From Candidatus Poribacteria bacterium (GTDB lineage Bacteria > Poribacteria > WGA-4E > WGA-3G): 64,000 nt of DNA. Location of the stretch: positions 1-64,000 of the forward strand of contig PYJC01000106.1 of NCBI GenBank assembly GCA_003635255.1, read 5' to 3'. Each line of letters starts with the position of its first letter. Position 1 is the stretch's first letter. This document shows positions 25,361 through 33,948 of this stretch, in pieces. Below the pieces are notes generated by a model that saw only the letters and a list, made by a program, of their open reading frames with translations, made no database searches and was not told the origin of the DNA. The translations under genes were made by a program, and so were the position numbers.

Positions 25361-26536
25361 ATGTTTTATCCTGCGCACATAAACCTTCAAGACCGAAAAT
25401 GCCTCGTTGTCGGTGGCGGTACTGTTGCGGAGCGGAAAGTCGTCGCTATGCTCGTTAGCGGTGGTGATGTTACTGTGATTAGTCCGGACGCAACGGAATT
25501 AGTAGCGTTTCTGGCGCGTATCGGCACAATCCGTTGGCACAAGCGGCAGCTAAAGACAGGCGATACGCTCGGCTATTTCCTCGTCTGCGCTGCCACGGAT
25601 TTCACGGATATTAACACTACGGTCTATACAGAAGCGTCCGAAAAGCACAAGATTCGTTTAGTCAATGTAGTTGACGTTATTCCACAATGTACCTTCGCCG
25701 CTGCTTCTGTTGTAACAGACGGCGAGTTGATGCTTAGCATCTCAACAAGTGGTAAAAGCCCCGCGACGAGCCGCCGTATCCGTGAACACTTTGAGGAGAT
25801 ACTGAATGCGACTTCCTTATACACACTCGGATATGAAGATGGAAAACCGGTGCCGATTGAGAATCAAGGGTTACCTTATCCTGTCTATCTGTTATTGGAG
25901 AATCGCACATGTGTTGTTTTATGTGAGCAGAAAACGCCGGAAGTTGAACGCCGCATTTCCCTGTTAAACCGATGTGGTGCTTCTGTTGTTCAAATGGCAC
26001 CTGACAAAATGAAACCGCATCATCTTGAAAATGCGTTCCTTGTTGTTGCTGACAAGCCCGCCGTTGTAAATACATCCTGTGGAAGTGAAGCCGCATTCAT
26101 TCGTGAATACCTTGATGAACCGAGTGCTGGCACCCACTTTACTCCTGATCTCGTGATAGATGGCAATCTGATAATTAGTGTATCAACTCGAAACTGCAAA
26201 GATATTGATAAAGCGAAACGGCTTCATAAGAAACTCGCCAACCCGTTTGAAAACAACGGCTACGGCGCATTTATCGAATTCCTTGGAACGCGTCGCTCTG
26301 AGATTCTCAAGGCTTTGCCAACGCCTAAAAAACGCGCCGACTTCTTTGAAAGGCTCATTAACACTGTTGAAGATTCGGTATCGGGGTTACAAACCCCTCC
26401 TACAACATGCTGTCTCGGTCTCACAAACCCTGAGTGTTCTGCGGAATGTCTTTTCAACTGGGTCCGGCACGGCAAGTTGGAACGCGCCAACGCCCTTACC
26501 TCCAAACTACTTGACAAAGCGGACGAAGGTTGTTAA
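25361..26536 (+). CDS. Precorrin-2 dehydrogenase-like protein with a duplicated, degenerate second domain
   Basis: The 391-residue protein begins like the CysG/Met8p NAD-dependent precorrin-2 dehydrogenase: LQDRKCLVVGGGTVAERKVV, then CTFAAASVVTDGELMLSIST and SPATSRRIREHFEE (about residues 1-150). This enzyme makes sirohydrochlorin in siroheme synthesis. A second copy of the fold follows (about 170-285): LENRTCVVLCEQKTPEVERR, then FTPDLVIDGNLIISVST. It has lost the glycine-rich NAD loop. The end has a CysG-like LPTPKKRADFFERL helix and a cysteine cluster (TCCLGLTNPECSAEC). Normal family members are 150-210 residues. The cobA-hemD fusion downstream makes its substrate. Confidence 0.82.
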   Translation: MFYPAHINLQDRKCLVVGGGTVAERKVVAMLVSGGDVTVISPDATELVAFLARIGTIRWHKRQLKTGDTLGYFLVCAATDFTDINTTVYTEASEKHKIRLVNVVDVIPQCTFAAASVVTDGELMLSISTSGKSPATSRRIREHFEEILNATSLYTLGYEDGKPVPIENQGLPYPVYLLLENRTCVVLCEQKTPEVERRISLLNRCGASVVQMAPDKMKPHHLENAFLVVADKPAVVNTSCGSEAAFIREYLDEPSAGTHFTPDLVIDGNLIISVSTRNCKDIDKAKRLHKKLANPFENNGYGAFIEFLGTRRSEILKALPTPKKRADFFERLINTVEDSVSGLQTPPTTCCLGLTNPECSAECLFNWVRHGKLERANALTSKLLDKADEGC

Positions 26537-26654
26537 AGTTGCACAAAAACGAAAAAAGCGCGCCTTTTCAAACTTTCAAAATAGTTGCGAACGGTTTTGA
26601 TCACCTCACGCGGATGAGCGACATTTCTGCCCTCATAAGAGAAAGAAGAAAATC

Positions 26655-27476
26655 ATGAATACGCCAAACGATTTTGAATTGAAGCAAAAAAAATATATAC
26701 CTATCTTTCCAAAAGCGATCGGAAAACCGACCGTTTACATTGAAGGTTACCCTTGTGAGGATGACGAGCCTATGGCCGCAACTGGATTTCATGCAGATCA
26801 GATCCGTATCTTTTCTGATCAAATCTCGCGATACTTTGCGATCAACCCACACATTTACATTGGCGTTGACAGTTTTATCTATTACCGTGAAGGCGACATC
26901 AGAAAATTCGTTGCACCTGATGTTTACGTAGTGTTTGGAGTTGATAAATTTCCACAGCGGCGGAGTTTTTATACGTGGTCAGAAGGTGCCGTTCCTGCTG
27001 CTGTTTTTGAATTTCTTTCTGATACCACTGCGCATCAAGATCGAGATGAAAAAGTCCGCCTCTATCTGACAGATATAGGTGTTCAAGATTACTTTATCCA
27101 CCAACCTGAAATGGAGAAGCCTGCGGAGTTTCGAGGATGGAGCCGGACGCCATCGGGCGGCATCGTCGAACTTGCGCCGGACGCACGGGGAGGCTTGTTC
27201 AGTGATGCGTTGAATCTCTATTTTCGGTGGGCGGATCAATTGGATACCCACGTCCGGCTGTTACGTCCCTATCTCCCTGATGGAACCCTGATTACAACTT
27301 CTATAGAGGAACATCACCTACGAGTGGCAGCGGAAACGTTGGTAGAAAAAGAAGCGGAACGACGACAAGCGGCAGAAAGACTCGCCAGAGAGGAAACGGA
27401 ACGCCGACAAGCTGTTGAGGCTGAGTTAGAACGTCTCCAGGCACAACTCGCTAACCGTCAAAATGAAAACGGATGA
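26655..27476 (+). CDS. Uma2-family (DUF820) putative endonuclease
   Basis: The 273-residue protein has the Uma2 core: FVAPDVYVVFGVDK, EGAVPAAVFEFLSDTT, DEKVRLYLTDIGVQDYFI. These carry the Asp and Glu/Lys residues of a PD-(D/E)xK-like fold. The last 55 residues are a charged coiled coil (EKEAERRQAAERLAREETE). Uma2 proteins are abundant in cyanobacteria and some uncultured phyla; their role is unsettled. GAGAAAGAAGAAAATC precedes the ATG. It is a foreign element in function among the tetrapyrrole genes, suggesting insertion into the cluster. Confidence 0.8.
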   Translation: MNTPNDFELKQKKYIPIFPKAIGKPTVYIEGYPCEDDEPMAATGFHADQIRIFSDQISRYFAINPHIYIGVDSFIYYREGDIRKFVAPDVYVVFGVDKFPQRRSFYTWSEGAVPAAVFEFLSDTTAHQDRDEKVRLYLTDIGVQDYFIHQPEMEKPAEFRGWSRTPSGGIVELAPDARGGLFSDALNLYFRWADQLDTHVRLLRPYLPDGTLITTSIEEHHLRVAAETLVEKEAERRQAAERLAREETERRQAVEAELERLQAQLANRQNENG

Positions 27477-27539
27477 CCCCTCCAAAGGACAGTCAGAGCG
27501 ATCTGCTGTCTATCCCTATTGTTTCAAAAAGCACAGCGT

Positions 27540-28382
27540 ATGATCAATTTTCTTTTTCTCGTTACCCTTCTAATATACTTAGCAGCAAGCATTTTCCAGA
27601 CGCTTTCGTTGGCGATCAGTAACCGGAGCGAAGCAGCTATCATCCGTCCGACGATTGAACGCGTCGCTTTTTGGGGTACCAGTATCGGTTTCGCCTTTCT
27701 GACGCTCTTTATTGCCTTATGGTGGCTAACACAAGGGCATTTCCCGATGACGCACTGGACCGACTCCACCGCTTTCTTTGCCTGGGCGATCACACTGATC
27801 TACCTTATCATCGTGCGTCTGACGCATCTCCGCACACTCGGCAGCTTTGTGATGCCTGTTGCATTCATTGCTATACTTATCTCATATAGTTTCGCGACAC
27901 ACACTGCTGCGCTCCCGGAACCGTTGCAAAACTATTGGCTTTTGGCACACACCTCCCTGATTTTTCTCGGCTACGCAGCGTTCATCGCTGCGTTTGGATT
28001 TGGATTAATGTACCTCATAGCCGAACGGAAAATTCGGAAAAAAACGGACACGCTTCTTGACAATCTGCTACCTTCCCTCGGAATCTCCGATGAACTCGGC
28101 TATCGTTGCACAATCCTCGGCGTGATTCTACTGACAATGGGGGTTATTGTTGGAAGCCTCTGGACCCAGTATATCCGGGATGTCCCGTGGCGATGGCTCG
28201 ATGCGAAGGTAATCTCCACCCTCGTGACTTGGTTTATCTATATTGCACAAATCGGTCTACGCCAGTTTTGGGGTTGGCACGGACGCAGAGCAGCGTACGC
28301 CGCAATCCTCGGTTTCGTCGCTGTCCTCTGTACCTATGTTGGGGTTGATCTCTTTTTAGACAGCATGCATACATATCGCTAA
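27540..28382 (+). CDS. CcsA/HemX-like membrane protein (cytochrome c assembly family)
   Basis: The 280-residue protein has about eight hydrophobic helices and the family segments FLGYAAFIAAFGFGLMYLIAE and GVIVGSLWTQYIRDVPWRWL, the latter a weak version of the tryptophan-rich heme-handling motif. HemX-type members are often encoded before hemA, as here, and can influence glutamyl-tRNA reductase levels; CcsA proper exports heme for cytochrome c. The start could be TTG 27519 or ATG 27540; neither has a strong ribosome binding site, and I use the ATG. The gene ends about 100 bp before hemA, which has its own promoter. Confidence 0.8.
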   Translation: MINFLFLVTLLIYLAASIFQTLSLAISNRSEAAIIRPTIERVAFWGTSIGFAFLTLFIALWWLTQGHFPMTHWTDSTAFFAWAITLIYLIIVRLTHLRTLGSFVMPVAFIAILISYSFATHTAALPEPLQNYWLLAHTSLIFLGYAAFIAAFGFGLMYLIAERKIRKKTDTLLDNLLPSLGISDELGYRCTILGVILLTMGVIVGSLWTQYIRDVPWRWLDAKVISTLVTWFIYIAQIGLRQFWGWHGRRAAYAAILGFVAVLCTYVGVDLFLDSMHTYR

Positions 28383-28408
28383 TTCCCAAAGACCCAAAGA
28401 TTCTGAAT

Positions 28409-28437
28409 TTGACACAACCCCTGATATGTGATATAAT
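28409..28437 (+). promoter_or_regulatory. Perfect-consensus sigma-70 promoter of hemA
   Basis: TTGACA (28409-28414), a 17-bp spacer and TATAAT (28432-28437) match the consensus at all 12 positions. The ATG of hemA is 52 bp after the -10 box. A new transcript for hemA-hemC-cobA/hemD is likely to start here. Confidence 0.85.
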
Positions 28438-28488
28438 TTACCAAACGCATAAAGAACGTTTCACTTTTTAGATTTTTTGGTCAAACGA

Positions 28489-29790
28489 ATGAACCAAATC
28501 GTCTCCATCGGAACGAGCCATCATGTTGCCCCGATCGACTTCAGGGAAAAATTGGCGTTTTCCGAAGCACAAATTATAGAATCTCTCCAGCACTTTCGTG
28601 AATCTGATCAGGTGCAAGAGGCAGTCATTCTCTCTACTTGTAATCGCGTAGAGATCTATGCTGTCGCGAACGCAGTACGCAACGCTGATGCCGCTGCCAA
28701 AATTCTGGCTGAATTCCTTTCCCGCTATCACCAGATCGGCGTGGAATCCCTTAAGAAATGGACGTATCTCCATCATAACTTGGAGACAATCCGGCATCTT
28801 TTTAGAGTAACCGCAAGTCTCGATTCTATGGTAGTCGGTGAGTCCCAAATATTGGGTCAAGTCAAAGAGGCTTACGATGCATCGCGGGAAGCGGGCGGTG
28901 CAGGGACAATTCTTAACCGTCTTTTTACTAAAGCCTTTAGCGTCGGTAAACGCATCCGTTCCGAAACGACTATCGCTACGGGTGCTGTTTCTATTAGTTA
29001 CGCCGCCGTTGAACTCGCAAAAAAGATTTTCAACACACTCGAAGGCAAGACTGTTGCGATTGTCGGTGCGGGTGAAATGAGTGAACTGACCGCGAAGCAT
29101 CTCGTTTCAAACGGTGTTTCTAACGTGATTGTCGCAAATCGCACTTATGAACGTGCCGTCAAAGTCGCAGAGAAGTTTAATGGCACACCTCTTCCTTATG
29201 ATAGCGATCTCAGTTTCCTTATTGATGCCGATATCGTCATTAGTTCCACCGATGCCCCCGATTATCTCATCAAACGACGCCCACTTGCTGAGGTTATGCG
29301 GAAACGGAAACACCGATATATGTTCCTCATTGACATCGCCGTGCCACGTGATATTGAACCGGACGTGAGTAAGATTGATCACGCCTTCCTTTACAATATT
29401 GACGACCTTGAAACCGTGGTCGCTTCCAATCTCAAGGATCGACAGCAAGAAGCGACTCGCGCAGAACAGATTGTCACCGATGAGGCGAAGCGGTTCTATG
29501 ATCAATTGCAAATCTTTCAGGTTAACCCTACTATTAAGGCACTCCACCAGCAGTTTCGGGAGATCGCTGATACCGAGTTGCAAGCGTGTTTCTACAAAAC
29601 GACACTCTCTGATCAGCAAGAGGCAGCCGTAGCCTCTATGACGCAGGCGATCGTCAAAAAACTCCTCCATTACCCCATGCAGAATCTCCGCTGTGCCGTC
29701 AACGACGGAGACACCGACCACGGACAGTACATCCAAGCCTTACAGGAATTGTTCGCTTTAGATGTTAACGATGATAATTCAGATATGTAG
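28489..29790 (+). CDS. hemA: Glutamyl-tRNA reductase
   Basis: The 433-residue enzyme starts the C5 pathway by reducing glutamyl-tRNA to glutamate-1-semialdehyde with NADPH. Key features: GTSHHVAPIDFREKLAF at the start, the catalytic Cys51 in LSTCNRVEIYAV, GESQILGQVKEAY, and the NADPH-binding IVGAGEMSELTAKHL. The C-terminal dimerisation helices follow. I prefer ATG 28489 to TTG 28477. A perfect-consensus promoter lies upstream, marking hemA as the likely strongly transcribed entry gene of the pathway here. Confidence 0.95.
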   Translation: MNQIVSIGTSHHVAPIDFREKLAFSEAQIIESLQHFRESDQVQEAVILSTCNRVEIYAVANAVRNADAAAKILAEFLSRYHQIGVESLKKWTYLHHNLETIRHLFRVTASLDSMVVGESQILGQVKEAYDASREAGGAGTILNRLFTKAFSVGKRIRSETTIATGAVSISYAAVELAKKIFNTLEGKTVAIVGAGEMSELTAKHLVSNGVSNVIVANRTYERAVKVAEKFNGTPLPYDSDLSFLIDADIVISSTDAPDYLIKRRPLAEVMRKRKHRYMFLIDIAVPRDIEPDVSKIDHAFLYNIDDLETVVASNLKDRQQEATRAEQIVTDEAKRFYDQLQIFQVNPTIKALHQQFREIADTELQACFYKTTLSDQQEAAVASMTQAIVKKLLHYPMQNLRCAVNDGDTDHGQYIQALQELFALDVNDDNSDM

Positions 29791-29910
29791 AGTCAAATTC
29801 CATCAAAAGCGATATAACTTTACGCAAATCCTGTTTCTGACAGGGATCCCCGCCCGGTACTGGAAAGCGGAAAAATGGAGCGGAACCCGGATATTTAAAA
29901 AGGAATTTTG

Positions 29911-30837
29911 ATGCACAACTCGCTCGTAATCGGCACCCGTGGTAGCCAACTCGCACTTTGGCAGACACAATTTGTCAAAGATCAATTGGAACGTCTTTTT
30001 CCAAATCTTGAAATTCACGTCAAGATTATCAAAACTACCGGTGACACCGTTCAAGACCGTTCATTGGTCGGTTTAGGTAAAGGCGTTTTTACCAAAGAAA
30101 TCGAAAACGCGCTCTTAGCAGGCGACATTGATCTTGCGGTTCATAGCTTGAAAGATCTTCCTACAGAATTGCCCCAAGGACTTTGTATTGCGGCTATTCC
30201 GACGCGAGAAGATCCGCGTGATGTACTTATCACTGCTTCGGAGCTGCCTTTGACCGAATTGCTGAATGGCGCGAAAATTGGCACTACAAGCCCGCGTCGA
30301 AAAGCACAACTCCTCCACATACGTCCAGATCTACAAGTCGTTGATGTTCGTGGCAACGTAGATACACGGTTACGTAAACTTCACGAAACCGACCTTGATG
30401 GGATTATCCTTGCCGCAGCCGGCATCAAACGTCTCGGGAAGCCGGAGGTTATTACACAGTTTTTTGATGTAGAGCGGATGGTGCCAGCGGTTGGACAAGG
30501 CGCACTCGCGATTGAAACACGGGAAGCGGATAATCGGATTGAGAAATTGCTCGCGCCCTTGAACGATCAAGAGACAGCGGCAGAAATCACTGCTGAAAGG
30601 GCCGTTTTGGAAAATCTCGGCGGTGGATGCCAAGTACCGATTGGCGCCTATGCCAAACACGTTGATGGCGAACTCTCGCTCATCAGCGTGGTTTGCCACC
30701 CAGAGGGTGCCCTGCGTATTGTGGAAAGGGCAAAAGGGGAACTCAGTGCCGCGCAGCACTTAGGTGAGGTTGTTGCTGAAAAACTCCGAGAGAGTGGAGC
30801 AACTGGACTGTTGATGGCACAAGGTAACTTGCAATGA
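29911..30837 (+). CDS. hemC: Porphobilinogen deaminase (hydroxymethylbilane synthase)
   Basis: The 308-residue protein polymerises four porphobilinogens to hydroxymethylbilane in the cytoplasm. Markers are IGTRGSQLALWQTQ, KTTGDTVQDRSL, AVHSLKDLPT with the active-site Asp region, and the dipyrromethane-cofactor cysteine Cys240 in LGGGCQVPIG. AAGGA is seven bases before ATG 29911. The stop overlaps the start of the next gene (ATGA), indicating translational coupling with the enzyme that uses its product. Confidence 0.96.
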   Translation: MHNSLVIGTRGSQLALWQTQFVKDQLERLFPNLEIHVKIIKTTGDTVQDRSLVGLGKGVFTKEIENALLAGDIDLAVHSLKDLPTELPQGLCIAAIPTREDPRDVLITASELPLTELLNGAKIGTTSPRRKAQLLHIRPDLQVVDVRGNVDTRLRKLHETDLDGIILAAAGIKRLGKPEVITQFFDVERMVPAVGQGALAIETREADNRIEKLLAPLNDQETAAEITAERAVLENLGGGCQVPIGAYAKHVDGELSLISVVCHPEGALRIVERAKGELSAAQHLGEVVAEKLRESGATGLLMAQGNLQ

Positions 30838-32357
30838 ACCCATCTCCGAACAAACCCACCACAGGTATCGTTTACATCGTAGGTGCCGGGCCCGGCGATA
30901 AAAAACTTATTACGCTCAAAGGGGTGGAGTGTCTCCAGCGCGCCGATGTCGTTATCTACGACCTTCTGTTGAACAATATATTGCTGGAACATTGTTCCCC
31001 GCACACCGAAAAGATCCAAGCCCCCGACCCGAGAATCCGAGCAACCCGACAGGATGAACTCAATCGGCTATTGGTTGAGCATGCGAAAGCCGGTAAAGTG
31101 GTTGTCCGCCTCAAGGGCGGAGATCCTTATATCTTTGGACGTGGTGGCGAAGAAGCGGTTGCACTCACCGAAGCGGGTCTTCCGTTTGAGATTGTCCCGG
31201 GAATCACTTCTGCGATTGCTGCGTCGGCTTATGCTGGCATCCCAGTTACACATCGCGACTACGCCTCATCAGTCGCTTTTGTTACGGGACATTCCGCTGC
31301 ACTGCGACCCGATTCAAACATCAATTGGGAACAACTTGCGACAGCAGTGGACACACTTGTGGTCTACATGGGAGTTGCACACCTCCGCCAGATTGTGGAA
31401 CGGTTGATAGCGCATGGGAGAGATCCGCACACACCTGTCAGTTTAGTTCGCGTCGGCACAACACCACAACAGCACGTCGTCCAAGGCACCCTTGATACTA
31501 TTGTCGAGAAGGTGGCGACAGCACAACTTAAAAGTCCGGCAGTTATCGTTATCGGAGCGGTGAACCGGCTTCGTGAACAACTCCGATGGTTCGATACCAA
31601 ACCGCTTTTCGGGAAACGCATCCTTGTCACACGCGCCCGCGCACAGGCGAGTGAATTCGCAGATCTCTTGGAGGCAAACGGTGCCGAAGTTATCCAATTC
31701 CCGACGATAGAGATTCATCCTCTTGAAATTGACAGTACGTATATTCGCACTATAAACGCATACGATTGGGTTATCTTTACGAGTGTCAATGCCGTTGAGA
31801 TTTTCTATGAATGTTTACAAGAGAATGGAAGGGATGTCCGAGCGTTCGGTACAAGCAAAATCTGTGCTGTTGGACCAAAGACAGTTGACGCGCTCAACCG
31901 CATCGGTATTCATCCCGATTTCGTTCCAACGCACTCCCGCGGAAGTGCTATTGCTGCTGATATAGCGGACGTAAGTGGGAAGAGGATCCTTCTGCCGCGG
32001 ACAAAGATCGCCACTGCCGATCTCCCTGACGGCTTGCGAGAAAGAGGCGCGCATGTTGATGATGTTCCCCTTTACGATACAGTCAAAGTAGCACGCGAAA
32101 ATCGCGATGAAATTGAAGCGGATCTCTTAAACGGCAAAATTGATCTCGTCACATTCACCAGTTCTTCGACAGTTACTAACTTCTTAGAAATGTTCCCAGC
32201 ACATACACCTGATGCCTTATTGGCAGATGTGCAAGTCGCGGTCATCGGTCCCACAACACAGAAAACGGCAGTGGCATATGGACTTCACGTTAATGTGGTC
32301 GCAAAGACAGCCTCAGTCGAGAGTCTTGTAGAAGCGATTCTCGCGTCCACTTTGTAG
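30834..32357 (+). CDS. cobA-hemD: Uroporphyrinogen-III C-methyltransferase / uroporphyrinogen-III synthase fusion
   Basis: The 507-residue protein is a fusion. Residues about 10-250 are an SAM-dependent uroporphyrinogen methyltransferase (VYIVGAGPGDKKLITLKG, VVRLKGGDPYIFGRGGEE, VPGITSAIAASAYAGIPVTH). Residues about 260-505 are HemD-like uroporphyrinogen-III synthase (RILVTRARAQASEFADLLE, WVIFTSVNAVEIF, FTSSSTVTNFLEMF). It closes hydroxymethylbilane to uroporphyrinogen III and methylates it to precorrin-2. Such fusions occur in several phyla. It overlaps hemC by 4 bp. Together with the precorrin-2 dehydrogenase-like gene this points to siroheme or an alternative heme branch. Confidence 0.93.
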   Translation: MNPSPNKPTTGIVYIVGAGPGDKKLITLKGVECLQRADVVIYDLLLNNILLEHCSPHTEKIQAPDPRIRATRQDELNRLLVEHAKAGKVVVRLKGGDPYIFGRGGEEAVALTEAGLPFEIVPGITSAIAASAYAGIPVTHRDYASSVAFVTGHSAALRPDSNINWEQLATAVDTLVVYMGVAHLRQIVERLIAHGRDPHTPVSLVRVGTTPQQHVVQGTLDTIVEKVATAQLKSPAVIVIGAVNRLREQLRWFDTKPLFGKRILVTRARAQASEFADLLEANGAEVIQFPTIEIHPLEIDSTYIRTINAYDWVIFTSVNAVEIFYECLQENGRDVRAFGTSKICAVGPKTVDALNRIGIHPDFVPTHSRGSAIAADIADVSGKRILLPRTKIATADLPDGLRERGAHVDDVPLYDTVKVARENRDEIEADLLNGKIDLVTFTSSSTVTNFLEMFPAHTPDALLADVQVAVIGPTTQKTAVAYGLHVNVVAKTASVESLVEAILASTL

Positions 32358-32373
32358 GAGGGTGTTTTTGCTT

Positions 32374-32406
32374 GGGGTATTTGCTGGAGTATTTCTGCGG
32401 ATTTCC
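32374..32406. repeat. Dispersed repeat, copy 1 (pairs with 49154-49186)
   Basis: TGGGGTATTTGCTGGAGTAT followed by TTCTGCGGATTTC matches 49154-49186 at nearly all of 33 positions. It lies between the convergent ends of cobA-hemD and the Nramp-like gene, where it might also take part in termination. Confidence 0.6.
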
Positions 32407-32428
32407 TTAAGTAACCCCGAAACCTTGC

Positions 32429-33928
32429 CTACCCGAAAATTGGGAAAACATAAGGCACGAGCACTTTTTGCCAGACAGTAACCGTCCCAAAAACCGAATA
32501 GAACCCCGCACACAACACCAATCCAACCTGTTTCCACATAGGCGGTTGTATCTCTGGCGGTAAGAATTTCCTGTTGACGTAAAGCGTATGTAACGCCGTA
32601 ATCACCAATAGATAGCCACCAATTGTTGCCGATACAAGGATCATAAAGAACGGTTTGGCGAGATACATCGCGATCACACCCCACAGGATATAGACACCGA
32701 GAATCGGATAATAGATCCATTTCGCGTTGTGTTCTCCAAGGTTTCGCGCACGCTTCAAGCCTGTCCATATAATATCCGTATAGGTGCGGGGCACACCGTC
32801 CACACCACCGAGTTGGGTTGAGAACAGCACCCAGAAACCACACACCAATGTGAGATACCACATCACTCTACCACCTTCTCTCGCGAGTCCATCCGCTTGG
32901 AAGCCTGCTGCCGACCACTGATCCATCTCCTGTCCAGCAGGCACAAACGCTATTGTGAGCATCGCTGGCAGCGCAATGCCGATGAAACACCCGATGAGCC
33001 AGATACCGTACTGCTCGAAACGGACGTATTTCCACCACTCTTTGAAACGTGTAAGATTCTCCGGTGTGATGCGAAACACCTTGCCCCAATGCGAAAGCGT
33101 CACATTTTGTCCACCGATCATTGAGGGGATCGCGCCGACGAGGCTGCTCATGCCCCACCCTTTATCGCGCACATAATTCGTGATGGTAACATTGCCCAAA
33201 CCACCACTCCCTGCGTAAGCCGCAAAGGCTCCAAGCAACAACCAATCGACCTGTCCACTCTCTCCTTGGGACTGAAGTGCCTCGAAACCGAGGAACCCTT
33301 TGATAGTCGTCCACCACACGCTTGGTGGCACCATAAACAGATCAATGACGACAAGGTAACTGATAATCCAGATGACCATGAAGAGTTGCACTTTCTCAAG
33401 AGCGTTGTAAATCTTCCCGCCGAATAACACAATCCCCAAGCAAGCGAAAAAGATGAGGTATGCAAAGATTCTCACTGTCCCGCCGTCTGCATCTTGCGGC
33501 ATATAGCCGAGCCACGCCGCAGCGAGTGCTGTCGCGGCAGTCATCGCCCAACCGGGCCATATCCCGAAAAAGTTAATACCAGAATAGAAAGATGCCCAAA
33601 ATGGCGCGCCCGGCTTGCAGCGCATGTAACCACTCAACATCGGTTCGCCGGTATAAAGCGTATAGCGGATCGCCTCCGTGTTGAGAATTACCTGAAGCAA
33701 GATAGCGATCGTTGCTACCCAAAGCAACGTCCCCCCGTATTGGGCAGTGATTGCGGGACCTAAAAGCCACTCTCCACTGCCGATTGAGCCACCTAACGCG
33801 ATAATACCTGGACCTAAGATGCTTCGGAACGCTTTTCCAAATTGATATTTCGGTGGTTCAGGGAGGTCGGTTACGTCCCAATCGGGAAGCGCGCCCCCCG
33901 CTACACGTTCATCATTAGTATCTGCCAT
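32429..33928 (-). CDS. Nramp-like membrane transporter lacking the canonical metal motifs
   Basis: The 499-residue protein has about 11-12 hydrophobic helices. The first resembles Nramp helix 1 (SILGPGIIALGGSIGSGEWL), but the family's metal-binding DPGN is replaced by GGSIGSGEW, and I cannot find the helix-6 MPH motif (the matching region reads MIGGQNVTLSHW). It thus resembles the divergent Nramp-related group rather than a Mn/Fe transporter; the substrate is unknown. No clear ribosome binding site upstream. It follows the Ldh2-type dehydrogenase gene on the same strand by 20 bp, so transporter and enzyme may act on one organic substrate (inference). Confidence 0.75.
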   Translation of the reverse strand: MADTNDERVAGGALPDWDVTDLPEPPKYQFGKAFRSILGPGIIALGGSIGSGEWLLGPAITAQYGGTLLWVATIAILLQVILNTEAIRYTLYTGEPMLSGYMRCKPGAPFWASFYSGINFFGIWPGWAMTAATALAAAWLGYMPQDADGGTVRIFAYLIFFACLGIVLFGGKIYNALEKVQLFMVIWIISYLVVIDLFMVPPSVWWTTIKGFLGFEALQSQGESGQVDWLLLGAFAAYAGSGGLGNVTITNYVRDKGWGMSSLVGAIPSMIGGQNVTLSHWGKVFRITPENLTRFKEWWKYVRFEQYGIWLIGCFIGIALPAMLTIAFVPAGQEMDQWSAAGFQADGLAREGGRVMWYLTLVCGFWVLFSTQLGGVDGVPRTYTDIIWTGLKRARNLGEHNAKWIYYPILGVYILWGVIAMYLAKPFFMILVSATIGGYLLVITALHTLYVNRKFLPPEIQPPMWKQVGLVLCAGFYSVFGTVTVWQKVLVPYVFPIFG

Positions 33929-33948
33929 ATCTACTCCTTATTGCTTTG

